Positions 26,469-34,385 are shown, counted from the stretch's first letter. The stretch: DNA of 64,000 nt from Faecalibacterium sp. I3-3-89 (GCF_023347275.1 NZ_CP094468.1:2108001-2172000), one strand, 5' to 3'. The notes: generated by a model from the sequence alone, not told the origin. A program made the numbers and translations.

Positions 26469-27308
26469 TTACCCCTCAATGTTGGCAGTTTTGAGGCCCT
26501 TTTTCAAGGAGCCGTAGACCGTCACCGCATGGTCGGTGAACATCTCGTCGCAGTCAAACCAGGCAGTGAAGCTGCCGCCGGAGGTGACGGATAGACTCGT
26601 CAGGCTGATTCGCCGGGCAAGTTCGTCCTCTGTGATGGGGTCGGTTTCCGGATTGCGGGGGTTTTCCTCATCTTGGGAGAGCCAGTTGTTGGCCAGCTCG
26701 GTCAGGTTCTTGGCTGCAAGCTCCCGCATGGCCTTATCCCAGGTGTCACAGTCGGCCAGCAGCTTTTTGGCGGCGCTACGGGCGCGGGTCCAGGAGGGCT
26801 TGCTTTCGGCATTGACCTCCAGAGAAAGGCTCACATCCTTTCCGCACCACTGGATTTCGCCCTCGAAGGTATCATAGTCCTTGTCCAGTGTCAGTTCTCC
26901 CAGCACCTGGTCCTGGATCACCACTGGCTTGTGGTACTCGTCCAGAACGGCCTGGAGTTCCGGGCAGTCCTCGTGGGCCTTGACCACCTGGGAGATACAC
27001 CAGGGCTGCACCACCAGATCCTTTGCCCATTCTTCTTTCATCCGGCGAATCTTCAGGCGGCAGATCTGCTCGTTTTGAAAGCGTCCCCAGCCCTTGTCAC
27101 TGTGACGCTCCTCGTCGGTGACCGGCCAATCCAGTCGCTCCTCTTTGGTGCTGACCTTGCCGGTGTCACAGGACACTATGCCCAGCGTCACAACGGTCAT
27201 TTCCCAAAAGTTACCTTTCCAGTTAAATCCGCCCCCAATGCAGCGATTGATCAAAGCGACCACTTCCTGCTCCTCGGACTCGTACATCTCATAAAATTCT
27301 TCAAACAT
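26469..27308 (-). CDS. DUF2262 family protein
   Basis: A 279-residue protein. Residues 130-279 carry the DUF2262 pattern: LGELTLDKDYDTFEGEIQW, ARSAAKKLLADCDTWDKAMR, LTELANNWL, ITEDELARRISLTSLSV and FTAWFDCDEMFTDHAVTVYG. The N-terminal 120 residues are a separate alpha/beta domain. Soluble and of the usual length. DUF2262 proteins are common in immunity clusters of gut bacteria; function unproven. Confidence 0.75.
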   Translation of the reverse strand: MFEEFYEMYESEEQEVVALINRCIGGGFNWKGNFWEMTVVTLGIVSCDTGKVSTKEERLDWPVTDEERHSDKGWGRFQNEQICRLKIRRMKEEWAKDLVVQPWCISQVVKAHEDCPELQAVLDEYHKPVVIQDQVLGELTLDKDYDTFEGEIQWCGKDVSLSLEVNAESKPSWTRARSAAKKLLADCDTWDKAMRELAAKNLTELANNWLSQDEENPRNPETDPITEDELARRISLTSLSVTSGGSFTAWFDCDEMFTDHAVTVYGSLKKGLKTANIEG

Positions 27309-27320
27309 AGATCATTCTCC

Positions 27321-27941
27321 TCATCCCTCTATATGATTGCGGTATTCCTTTTCAAGCTGGGTGTACCACCGTTTCAGCATGGTTTCCAGACTGGTCTTTC
27401 CGTTGCGATCTGTAAAAACAAGAAACTTCTGCATCAGTCTGGGGAACAGATATTTGCCCGCTTTTGTCAGATCCTGATTGAGATAGACCATCCGCAGGAT
27501 ACGGCCCTGCCGGTCCAGAGGGTCCTTTTTCAGCAGTTCCTTTTCAAAGCAGAAGCGCAGGAATACCACATTCTCGTCGTAGAAGTCCTCCACCACAGCC
27601 GCGCCGATGCTGGTGTAGGTGATGTCGTACACCAAACGGCTCCAATCAAATTTCTCGGCATAGAGAAGTTTCAGCGCCTTCGCCCAATGTTCCTCCGGGA
27701 TCACCAGCATCCTGTGCTGGGCGGTGCTGGAGTAGCCGTGGTAGACGGGTTCCGGCTGCCCCAGCAGTTCACTCACACTGTCGGCGTAGACGAAGCACAA
27801 CTCCTCGTCGAACAGACCACCGATAAAGTTACCATTGCAGTACAGCATATAATTCTTGGACTTGGCCGGAGAATAAGAGAGGTTATATTCCTGGGAGTCC
27901 AGGCTTTTATGTACCTTGTTCAGAAAGTCTATGGATGTCAT
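27321..27941 (-). CDS. Hypothetical protein with TfoX-like N-terminus
   Basis: A 206-residue soluble protein. Residues 20-85 (YMLYCNGNFIGGLFDEELCF, VYHGYSSTAQHRMLVIPEE) resemble the small alpha/beta unit of TfoX N-terminal domains, which carry no enzyme activity. The second half is helical (KKDPLDRQGRILRMVYLNQ and a tail KRWYTQLEKEY). Similarity is weak and only by eye. It sits 11-12 bp from both neighbours in the array. Confidence 0.45.
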   Translation of the reverse strand: MTSIDFLNKVHKSLDSQEYNLSYSPAKSKNYMLYCNGNFIGGLFDEELCFVYADSVSELLGQPEPVYHGYSSTAQHRMLVIPEEHWAKALKLLYAEKFDWSRLVYDITYTSIGAAVVEDFYDENVVFLRFCFEKELLKKDPLDRQGRILRMVYLNQDLTKAGKYLFPRLMQKFLVFTDRNGKTSLETMLKRWYTQLEKEYRNHIEG

Positions 27942-27952
27942 GGTCTTGCTCC

Positions 27953-29032
27953 TTATTCCTCAAACTCACCCTCGATCATCCCGTTCAGATATCGTCCGGG
28001 ATCTGCGATGAAGTCATCCCATTTGGCCAGAGGGTGGAATTCCTCATGCTCGATGTCCAGATACCACAGTTTTTTGTCCCTGGGGCTCCACAGCAGCAGA
28101 TAGTCGCTGTAGTTGTCCATCTGCACCATCAGGGAGAGCAGCTTCTTCCGTTTCCAGGTCATCTCCTGCACATCCATGAAGGAGTAGAGCTCCGCCCACT
28201 TCACCCATTCCTGATCCGGGAACTCCAGCCGCAGGGGGCCGGTCTTCAAGTATTCCACCAGCTTGGCAGGCAGCTTGTAGGGCATAAGCTGCCGGATCTT
28301 TTCCTGCTTGTTGTGCCATTCCTCCGGCTCCAGGGCTTTCAGGTAGTCGGCCATCTCCTGATTCTTGTTCTGCACCGCCACGGTGTAAGGCCGGTCGCCG
28401 TATTTGTCAGCAATGGTGATGTCGGCTCCTTGCTCAATGAGCCAGCGCACCATGGGGAGATTCTTATGCCGAGCCGCTTCGGTGACAGCGGTGGGGGCGT
28501 TCGGAAACACCATGTCCGGCTTGTGGTAATTGATGTCTGCCCCTTTTTCCAGAAGCAGCCGGGCAAGTTTGGTGTTGCCCTCGGACACAGCGGCCCGGAA
28601 TGCCTCGCCGCCAAACTTGTCCACTGTGATCCCAGCTTGCTCCAGCACCTGGATATTCTCCGCTCGCTGTCCCCAGCGTACTTCCTGGAAGGCCCGCTCT
28701 TTCTGCTTCGAGCTGAGTTTTGCGGCCTGTCCAGCAAAGAGCGCCACCACCTCCGGCCCACAACAGCGGGCGGCGGTGAGCAGCAGGGGCTGTTCCTCTG
28801 CCAGACCGGGATCAGCTCCATGCTCCAGCAGGAAGTGGATCATGGGCACATCATTCCGAAAAACCGCGATCTCCAATGGCATCAGCTTGATGTATTCGCT
28901 GAGCTGGATGGGAACATCTAAATCCAGACCGCCTTGTAGCAACGCCTCCAACTTGGGAGTGTCATGGTCACAGATGGCAGCAGCCGTTTCCGGAAGGGTC
29001 TCCCAGCGGCCAATATATGCAATTTGGTACAT
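27953..29032 (-). CDS. Ankyrin-repeat protein
   Basis: A 359-residue protein with about five ankyrin repeats over residues 20-235 (PLEIAVFRNDVPMIHFLLEH, AFRAAVSEGNTKLARLLLEK, AVTEAARHKNLPMVRWLIEQ). The C-terminal 100 residues contain an SMI1/KNR4-like stretch (YLLLWSPRDKKLWYLDIEH and KWDDFIADPGRYL). Ankyrin plus SMI1-type combinations are known from immunity proteins. The start ATG 29032 lies inside the 3' end of the gene upstream, overlapping it by 65 bases. Confidence 0.65.
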   Translation of the reverse strand: MYQIAYIGRWETLPETAAAICDHDTPKLEALLQGGLDLDVPIQLSEYIKLMPLEIAVFRNDVPMIHFLLEHGADPGLAEEQPLLLTAARCCGPEVVALFAGQAAKLSSKQKERAFQEVRWGQRAENIQVLEQAGITVDKFGGEAFRAAVSEGNTKLARLLLEKGADINYHKPDMVFPNAPTAVTEAARHKNLPMVRWLIEQGADITIADKYGDRPYTVAVQNKNQEMADYLKALEPEEWHNKQEKIRQLMPYKLPAKLVEYLKTGPLRLEFPDQEWVKWAELYSFMDVQEMTWKRKKLLSLMVQMDNYSDYLLLWSPRDKKLWYLDIEHEEFHPLAKWDDFIADPGRYLNGMIEGEFEE

Positions 29033-29381
29033 AAGGCACCTGCTTTCGTTGTTGTTTCACTTTATAGGGAACGGTTCGGCCCAGCACCCGGCCCTTGCCA
29101 ACGGCATTGGCTCCCTCATAGATCAAAAATTCCGCATTGTTTTCCAGCGGGGCATAGTCAATGGTATCTGGATATAGGGGTTGGGCATTTCCCAAAGCTG
29201 GTGTATCAAATGTACACTCGGTTCCGTCCAGAAAGCATACACCCAAATATTCTGTAGTTCCTGTGACCACAAAATGGGGACAATACTTTCCGCTGACCAG
29301 GCTGGGTGGTATTTTTCGTTTGCCGCTCCAGAAGATGACCTCCACATGGAGCACCGCCCGGTTTTCATCTGTCCCGATCAC
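28968..29381 (-). CDS. EF-Tu domain-III-like beta-barrel protein
   Basis: A 137-residue protein from GTG 29381, preceded by AAAGGAGG with 8-base spacing. The core (HVEVIFWSGKRKIPPSLVSG, KYCPHFVVTGTTEYLGVCFL, FLIYEGANAVGKGRVLG) follows the strand order of the C-terminal beta-barrel of EF-Tu, without a GTPase domain. The last 25 residues run 65 bases into the ankyrin gene and look atypical, so the true end may lie earlier and a small frameshift is possible. Such barrels occur as stand-alone proteins in immunity arrays; an EF-Tu-mimic decoy role is speculation. Confidence 0.5.
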   Translation of the reverse strand: MIGTDENRAVLHVEVIFWSGKRKIPPSLVSGKYCPHFVVTGTTEYLGVCFLDGTECTFDTPALGNAQPLYPDTIDYAPLENNAEFLIYEGANAVGKGRVLGRTVPYKVKQQRKQVPYVPNCIYWPLGDPSGNGCCHL

Positions 29382-29422
29382 GCTGTCGCCCTCCTTTATC
29401 CCGTCATCTGGCTGCGGTATAC

Positions 29423-29965
29423 TCAGGCCAGCTCTGCGTCCAGGATCTGGACTGGTTTTCCTTTCTCGTTCACATAGTAAAGGGCGATATAGTCGATGCC
29501 GTCCCGCTTGGCCTGCTCCCACGGCATCCGTTCACCGTTGATCAGTTCCACGGTATCCGCCTCATCCGGTTCAAAGTTCTCTTTTTCGTCCTCATAGTCA
29601 ATGCTGTACCCCAGCTCCAGCACCAACTTGGAGGCGGGGATCTCATACCGCTTGAGGGGGCGGTGCTCCAGCTCGGATGGATCATGTTCATCGCAGAACA
29701 TATTGTCGTAGCCATGCCGTCCACCGTCAAAGATGACGAACTCCTCGCCGCTCTCCGGGTCACGGGCTGTCACCAGTCCGGGGGCCTCGTCGCTATCTAT
29801 GATATAGGATTGGGGTTCTCCTTTCACCGTGAGCAGATCTCCGTAATACCAAACCTCCAGCAGTTCATTGCCGGTGGTGGAACAAAGTATCACGGTGGGC
29901 AAACGCTTCTCCGCCCATTCTTTCACATGGCCGATGAGCCAGGTGGGATATTTCTCAGTCATCAT
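29423..29965 (-). CDS. Hypothetical acidic protein
   Basis: A 180-residue, strongly acidic soluble protein. Strand-rich middle (FVIFDGGRHGYDNMFCDEH, EIPASKLVLELGYSIDYED) and a C-terminal part ending YIALYYVNEKGKPVQIL. Acidity is typical of proteins that bind basic toxins. No family recognised. It lies 14 bp after Imm17. Confidence 0.5.
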   Translation of the reverse strand: MMTEKYPTWLIGHVKEWAEKRLPTVILCSTTGNELLEVWYYGDLLTVKGEPQSYIIDSDEAPGLVTARDPESGEEFVIFDGGRHGYDNMFCDEHDPSELEHRPLKRYEIPASKLVLELGYSIDYEDEKENFEPDEADTVELINGERMPWEQAKRDGIDYIALYYVNEKGKPVQILDAELA

Positions 29966-29978
29966 AGTCTTTCTCCTC

Positions 29979-30212
29979 CTATTTCAATTTCAGCACAAAT
30001 CCCCAGATACTCACCACAATCAGGAGAACACCCAACAGAAAGAACACCACCCGCCGGTATCCTCTGCTGTGGCGGTGGGCATCCCGCGTACCAGTGGGGT
30101 CGCAGAGCCAGTTCCAGTTGCGGGTCGCTCCAATTAAAATCACGGCCCCGATGAGCACCGAGGCAATATACCAATGCTCTTGCAAAAATACTGTGATCTG
30201 TTCGCTGTTCAT
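29979..30212 (-). CDS. Imm17-like two-TM immunity protein
   Basis: A 77-residue membrane protein with TM helices near residues 13-31 (WYIASVLIGAVILIGATRNW) and 54-75 (VVFFLLGVLLIVVSIWGFVL). The loop between them has NWLCDPTGTRDAHRHSRGYRR. Size, two helices and the WLCDPTG / RGYRR pattern fit Immunity protein 17, a membrane immunity family that probably protects against membrane-active toxins. Its ATG overlaps the TPR gene's stop by ATGA. Confidence 0.65.
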   Translation of the reverse strand: MNSEQITVFLQEHWYIASVLIGAVILIGATRNWNWLCDPTGTRDAHRHSRGYRRVVFFLLGVLLIVVSIWGFVLKLK

Positions 30213-30721
30213 TTACATATAACCCCCTTTTCATCATCGGGAGTTTCCCGCCGAATAAATTCCTCCCGTTCTTTCAAATCTATTTCCAAGGCTTTTTCCT
30301 CCTCAAGATATTCCTCGCAGTCCCGAACCAGCTTTTGGGCGGCTGGGTCATCCGGGGCCAGGGCCAGCCAGCGTTTTGCGTATTCATAGGCGATGGCTGC
30401 GGAGCTGTATGCCATCAGGCAGGAATAGCCCATCCGGGAGTTCCAGTAAGGGTCGTTTTCTCCCTGGGTGCGAACGGACTCCAGCAGTCGGATGGCGTGC
30501 TGGATGAGATTTCCGTCCACTTCACTGTCGGTTCCGTGCTCTCCATGATCTCCCAGGACCGCCAGATTGCTGTAAGCCCGACTCAACTTGACGGTTAGCA
30601 AATAATCTCGCTCCTGCTCCGGGATAGCCTCGATGGCCTCAATACATCGTGAGAACTCGTCCGCATCATTCCACTCCTCAGTCTGCTCCAGCAGTTTTGT
30701 TTCTTCTGTCTGATTCATCAT
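30209..30721 (-). CDS. TPR protein, paralogue of the giant protein's N-terminus
   Basis: A 170-residue acidic TPR-like protein. Its layout (IEAIEAIPEQERDYLLTVKL, SRAYSNLAVLGDHGEHGTD, YEYAKRWLALAPDDP, LVRDCEEYLEE) parallels residues 15-130 of the 1473-residue protein (DTLEAIPAEERTPELDSELA, AKAYIAVAHIGERE). This suggests the giant gained its N-terminus from such a gene or lost parts to it. It is translationally coupled to Imm17 and is probably an adaptor or immunity protein. Confidence 0.6.
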   Translation of the reverse strand: MMNQTEETKLLEQTEEWNDADEFSRCIEAIEAIPEQERDYLLTVKLSRAYSNLAVLGDHGEHGTDSEVDGNLIQHAIRLLESVRTQGENDPYWNSRMGYSCLMAYSSAAIAYEYAKRWLALAPDDPAAQKLVRDCEEYLEEEKALEIDLKEREEFIRRETPDDEKGVICK

Positions 30722-30739
30722 TTCACCGCCTTTTCTGTG

Positions 30740-31018
30740 TTATCCCTTGCCTTTTCTGAAGTGTTCGCTGCCTCGCCAGGTGTTGACCACACAGGTGAAG
30801 ATCTGGCCGCAGTGCTTGCACCGGATCATGTGGGCCATGATTTCATCCGCCCAGCCATCCTCTGTCTTTACCTTCTCCAGTGGGCAGGTGGATTCCTCTT
30901 GCATCAGTTCAAATTCCCCCTCCGACACCAACTGCTGAATGTAAGCAATACAGGCCAGATAGTCCTTTGGGGCGTCAAATTTTCTCCATGTTTGAATGTT
31001 TCGGCAGTGCTCGCACAT
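30740..31018 (-). CDS. Small Zn-ribbon protein
   Basis: A 92-residue protein from ATG 31018 (RBS GGAGG, 8 bp). It has an MCEHC pair at the N-terminus and a CKHCGQIF knuckle near residue 70, so one split zinc site. The helix between reads LACIAYIQQLVSEGEFEL and the end is basic. A longer open frame upstream has no RBS. Similar proteins accompany immunity genes in gut Firmicutes; no named family. Confidence 0.55.
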   Translation of the reverse strand: MCEHCRNIQTWRKFDAPKDYLACIAYIQQLVSEGEFELMQEESTCPLEKVKTEDGWADEIMAHMIRCKHCGQIFTCVVNTWRGSEHFRKGKG

Positions 31019-31079
31019 AGTGGACGCCTCCTTACGCAAATACCTGCTGGTATTTCTCTTTTCATACTGTGCGACTTTT

Positions 31080-32195
31080 TCAGGTCTGCTGGTGCTGCAT
31101 GGACACGATATGGCAGTCCGGGCAGAATTCCACATAGAGCGTGCCCTCCGCACAGTCAAACACCGTATCCCACTGAATCTGGGCCAGATATTTCATAGGT
31201 TTCCCGCAGTGGGGGCAGGTCGTATATTCCGCGTCCTGTACCCAGTTGGCAAAGCCACCCACCGTGTTCACATCCTGGCAGGCCGCACCGTAAAACAGGG
31301 GCACGGGCGCTTCGCCCAGCACAAAGGGATTTTCCGTGAGGGCCTTGTAGTCCTCGGGACTGACATAGCAATCCGTTTTCTCCGCCCCTTCAAAGAACTC
31401 GGAGGGAAAGACTTCCACGCCGCCATCCAGGGTAAAACTGTTAAAGGCTGGACCTTTCAAGAATCCCACACAGTTGGGGCAGCAGGTGGCAGTCAGAATA
31501 CCATCCAACCCCAGAAATTTCAGCCGCTCATCCCGGCCATCCAGCACCAGCATGTCCACCATGCGTCCGCCACAGTGGGGGCATGTGTCCTCCCGTGCCC
31601 GGCCAATGCGGACGGGAGATTTCTCGCTGGTGGTTCCTTTGACCATAGGATAGCAGGTATCGAAGTTGAGCTGGATTTTCTGGCCCTCCTTGTCGAAGGT
31701 CCAGCCTCCGATCTGCGCATAGCTGGATGGGTCTACATAGAGGCCCTTGCGCCAGGGCCGGGGATTTCGCTCCAGCTCCAGCAGAGTCTCCATTGCCTTG
31801 TCATCTCCTTGCATAGCAAGGCAACTCATCAGGTTGGAGGCCGCGCTGGAATATTCTGCGGACAACAGCGCATGGATCAGACCATCCCGCACATCGGCGG
31901 GAGCATGATAATAGATCTCACAGGGCCAGAACACCTCTGCGGCCAGTGCCACTCGCTGAATCTCCGGGGTGATGGCATCATGGTAGCCAAGCAGCTGCCA
32001 AAAGTCGGCGAACTCTGGGTCCTCCATATCAGCCAGCCTCTGGATGTTCTGTATCAAGTTTCTTTGTTTTTCGACAATTTGTTCCGGCATCCAGGCCAGA
32101 GCAGCTTGCCGTTCTTGCTCGCACTTACATTTCCAACACAATCCCTCATAACCCAATGGGGTTCCACAGCTGGGGCAGGTATATTTCAGACTCAT
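31080..32195 (-). CDS. Zn-ribbon / DUF1963-like protein
   Basis: A 371-residue protein that begins with a zinc ribbon (YTCPSCGTPLGYEGLCWKCK). A helical middle (residues 45-150) is followed by a C-terminal DUF1963/YwqG-like region: VGGFANWVQDAEYTTCPHCG and KYLAQIQWDTVF, with further CxxC pairs (TCPHCGG, CCPNC). The start is the ATG at 32195 behind AAAGGAG. It lies 15 bp after the small Cys-containing peptide gene and shares its transcript. Function unknown; the DUF1963 part is common in immunity clusters. Confidence 0.65.
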   Translation of the reverse strand: MSLKYTCPSCGTPLGYEGLCWKCKCEQERQAALAWMPEQIVEKQRNLIQNIQRLADMEDPEFADFWQLLGYHDAITPEIQRVALAAEVFWPCEIYYHAPADVRDGLIHALLSAEYSSAASNLMSCLAMQGDDKAMETLLELERNPRPWRKGLYVDPSSYAQIGGWTFDKEGQKIQLNFDTCYPMVKGTTSEKSPVRIGRAREDTCPHCGGRMVDMLVLDGRDERLKFLGLDGILTATCCPNCVGFLKGPAFNSFTLDGGVEVFPSEFFEGAEKTDCYVSPEDYKALTENPFVLGEAPVPLFYGAACQDVNTVGGFANWVQDAEYTTCPHCGKPMKYLAQIQWDTVFDCAEGTLYVEFCPDCHIVSMQHQQT

Positions 32196-32210
32196 GTTCT
32201 CATACTCCTT

Positions 32211-32381
32211 TCAGGCAATAAAAAAGCCCCACGCCGCACTGTCATAAAGACAGGCTGACGCAGGACATGAAGAAGCCGCGTTGAAGGAGCCGCATCCACC
32301 AGCAGATGTAGTTTCTTCAACAACCAAAATATTTTTTTCGTATCTTAAAGCAGCAAATTGCTGTCCAATATATTTGTTCAT
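32211..32381 (-). CDS. 56-residue Cys-containing peptide, possible RiPP-type precursor
   Basis: ATG 32381 opens a 56-codon frame. It starts MNKYIGQQFAALRYEKN, continues with LVVEETTSAGG and ends in the hydrophobic stretch AWGFFIA. The Gly-Gly at residues 28-29 could be a leader cleavage site. The part after it has three cysteines in a spacing C(8)C(3)C with several Ser and Ala. It is the first gene after a good promoter (32419-32447). The RBS is weak. No modifying enzyme is present in the window. It could instead be a short regulatory leader peptide. Confidence 0.45.
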   Translation of the reverse strand: MNKYIGQQFAALRYEKNILVVEETTSAGGCGSFNAASSCPASACLYDSAAWGFFIA

Positions 32382-32418
32382 AGCGGCACCATTTGTTCTG
32401 AGCGTAGTTTTATATCTT

Positions 32419-32447
32419 ATTATATCACAGCACCCCTTCAATGAAAA
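32419..32447 (-). promoter_or_regulatory. Promoter of the immunity array
   Basis: On the minus strand, TTTTCA (32442-32447) and a perfect TATAAT (32419-32424) are 17 bp apart. Transcription would start near 32412, about 30 bp before the peptide ATG, and could run through the whole array because no strong terminator is seen until after 8855. Confidence 0.65.
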
Positions 32448-32488
32448 TATTTTGTTGGAAATGCTAATGAAAAATTTTTGTGAATTTG

Positions 32489-32821
32489 TTAAGGCGCAGG
32501 GGCTGTTATCTCCATAGTGTCTGGATGGATCAGAGTGATTACTTTTCCCTGATGCAAGGCATAGTTGACTGTCTGTGCTGTACCTGAGCGCAGCTTTTTC
32601 TGATTATCAAACACACCGATAAGGTACTCTGCATGATCGACCATATAATAATTTCTTTTTTTATAACTGGAAACATCCGCAGAGTGTGAAATAACAATAG
32701 AATCGTTTGCGTTTTGGATCAGCTTTTTCAATCTATGTTTACTCTGATCCGGCCATTTAGAGTCATAGCCGATGAAGGGAACTACAACGATAATTTTAAT
32801 ATAAAAGTCAATATGCTTCAT
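32489..32821 (-). CDS. SLOG (DUF1273-like) protein, N-terminally truncated
   Basis: About 110 residues from ATG 32821, which overlaps the end of the DUF975 gene by 14 bases. The sequence KIIVVVPFIGYDSKWPDQSK, the YYMVDHAEYLIGVFDNQ helix and SGTAQTVNYALHQGKVITLI correspond to the C-terminal half of SLOG/DUF1273 (YpsA-like) nucleotide-binding proteins. The N-terminal Rossmann part with the glycine loop is missing. Probably a remnant, although the overlap start could allow translation. Confidence 0.55.
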   Translation of the reverse strand: MKHIDFYIKIIVVVPFIGYDSKWPDQSKHRLKKLIQNANDSIVISHSADVSSYKKRNYYMVDHAEYLIGVFDNQKKLRSGTAQTVNYALHQGKVITLIHPDTMEITAPAP

Positions 32822-33596
32822 CCGGTTCGGTAGGTGCTGCGGTAATATCGCGGTAGAAAGTAGCCCATGCAGCTTCCTCATAGGGGTGTACAAAAAAGAA
32901 GCCAATGCTCAATGGAATTGTCAGCAGAAGAACAAGAGAAATCGCCAGAGCCTCTGAACCGGTGAAATATTTGAGAACCAGAAAACCCTCGGCATACAGT
33001 GGCACCGAACAGAGCAGCTCCCAGCCAATGAAGCTGAAATCCAGACAGAACAGCCGCCATTTGTTGCCATTCATGATCCGCCGGGATTCTGTGATCGCTT
33101 CATTTGCGGTCAGCGAAGGATGCTCGGACATGATGTAAGGTGTCATCGCATAGCTGTATGTTTTCACGATTCCCGGAATCACCAACAGCAGCGACCAGAG
33201 GGCGATGTACAGACCCTGCAGGAATTTCATGCAGAAGCCATCCCACAGACGGTCTTTCTGAGAGAACAAGTCCGAGATGGCAGCATCATTTCCATCTACA
33301 AGGTTCAGATTAAAATGAGCATATCCCAGTTGAACTGCACCGCCCACGATCAGTTGGAGGACTGCCCACAGAACAATGCCGGCAAGCAGAACAGCAAGCA
33401 GCCGACCGCCGTTGGGCTGGGAGAACAGTTCAAAATGGATGTCCTTTGCCTGATTGGAATTGGATACGGCACTGTTGGAACTGCTCACAATGGTAGCACC
33501 GAGCGCACTGGCGGCAATACCTGTCAAAACAGCAGTTTTCCATTTTCCGCGCAGGGCATCGAGAGCGAGCATACGATAGTCGGCAGATACTTTCAT
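32808..33596 (-). CDS. DUF975 family membrane protein
   Basis: A 262-residue protein with about five membrane segments (GIAASALGATIVSS, LAVLLAGIVLWAVLQLIVGG, LYIALWSLLLVIPGIVKTY, the region near LCLDF, and ISLVLLLTIPLSIGFFFV). The DUF975 signature loops are present: KTYSYAMTPYIMSEHP and ANEAITESRRIMNGNKWRLF. The start is ATG 33596 after AGGAGG, 8 bp. DUF975 proteins are common in Clostridia and have no proven function. Confidence 0.8.
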   Translation of the reverse strand: MKVSADYRMLALDALRGKWKTAVLTGIAASALGATIVSSSNSAVSNSNQAKDIHFELFSQPNGGRLLAVLLAGIVLWAVLQLIVGGAVQLGYAHFNLNLVDGNDAAISDLFSQKDRLWDGFCMKFLQGLYIALWSLLLVIPGIVKTYSYAMTPYIMSEHPSLTANEAITESRRIMNGNKWRLFCLDFSFIGWELLCSVPLYAEGFLVLKYFTGSEALAISLVLLLTIPLSIGFFFVHPYEEAAWATFYRDITAAPTEPDEAY

Positions 33597-33703
33597 AAAA
33601 GCAACCTCCTGTCTGAAAACGGCAAGGATTTGTGAAATAGGAAGATGATATGCCACTTTAATTTAGATACGTTTGAAAAGCTGAAAAAATTGCAGCATGA
33701 ATG

Positions 33704-33745
33704 AAAAAGAGGCTGTTACACCGGTTTTATCCTTGTGCAACAGCC
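33704..33745 (-). terminator. Terminator after the coiled-coil protein gene
   Basis: GGCTGTTACAC (33711-33721) pairs with GTGCAACAGCC (33735-33745), with one G-T pair. A U5 run follows on the minus strand (33704-33708). It ends the transcript of the gene at 33788-34123. Confidence 0.75.
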
Positions 33746-33787
33746 CCTTCCTTTACTTCAGCAGCTTGTCCAGTTCATCATATTGCA

Positions 33788-34123
33788 TTACTGGAGCTTT
33801 GCAAGGATTTCTTCAGCCGTCATACCGCTGGCAAGCAGCTTCTTCAGCACATCTTCTGCTTCGCCCTTCTTTGCTTCTTCTGCTGCTTTTGCTTCGGCGG
33901 CAGCTTTTTTGTTTTCGGCTTTGGCAAGTTCCTTGGTGGCGGCTTTCAATTCTGCTTTCTTGGCTTTCAGCTGCGTCTTCAGATCATCGAGATTTGCAGT
34001 CAACGTAGCAACCTCAGATTCGATTTTCTCTTTTTTTGCGGCCTTTTCTGCAATGACTGCTACATAATCAACGCTGGCCTTTACAGTACGAGCCTTATTC
34101 TTGCTTCCCTTGGGTCTTGCCAT
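33788..34123 (-). CDS. Ala/Lys-rich coiled-coil protein with basic N-terminus
   Basis: A 111-residue protein. The basic start MARPKGSKNKARTVKA resembles an AT-hook-like DNA contact. Residues 30-95 are a continuous Ala/Lys/Glu coiled coil (KAAAEAKAAEEAKKGEAED). The end reads LLASGMTAEEILAKL, a helix like those of short DNA-binding or nucleoid proteins. RBS GGAGG precedes the ATG. It is a common type in Clostridia elements. DNA binding is inferred from the basic head. Confidence 0.6.
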   Translation of the reverse strand: MARPKGSKNKARTVKASVDYVAVIAEKAAKKEKIESEVATLTANLDDLKTQLKAKKAELKAATKELAKAENKKAAAEAKAAEEAKKGEAEDVLKKLLASGMTAEEILAKLQ

Positions 34124-34201
34124 AATAATTTCCTCCCATAAAGTGAAATAATTTGATACTTACAAGTATATTTCCAAATAGTCAGAATTGCAATAGGTAA
34201 C

Positions 34202-34324
34202 ATGAGCCGTCTTCAACTGCCAATGCAAATCTTATTCGGTATGCCCGAAGATCGTCGCAAATGTATTCCTTCAATGGTAACAATCATGGAGATTAGTGTT
34301 TATCTGGAGATTACCAAAGGATAA
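34202..34324 (+). CDS. Doubtful 40-residue ORF before a terminator
   Basis: ATG 34202, with AGG seven bases before it, reads a 40-codon frame (MSRLQLPMQILFGMPEDRRK at the start) and ends 16 bp before a strong plus-strand terminator. Nothing else on this strand explains that terminator. It could be a fragment of a lost gene or a small RNA. Family unknown. Confidence 0.25.
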   Translation: MSRLQLPMQILFGMPEDRRKCIPSMVTIMEISVYLEITKG

Positions 34325-34340
34325 ATAGAAGCAGTATTAA

Positions 34341-34385
34341 AGCCGTTCACCACGCAGATTTTCCAGCGTGGCGAACGGCTTTTTT
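34341..34385 (+). terminator. Strong plus-strand terminator
   Basis: A 15-bp stem (AGCCGTTCACCACGC at 34341-34355 with 34366-34380, one mismatch) is followed by T5. It lies tail-to-tail with the small XRE gene and serves a transcript reading rightward. Confidence 0.8.

Noticed and set aside
33697..34141. Three plus-strand frames opposite the Ala/Lys coiled-coil gene
   Set aside because: Phe/Leu/Ser-rich antisense of GCN/AAR codons. No start signal.
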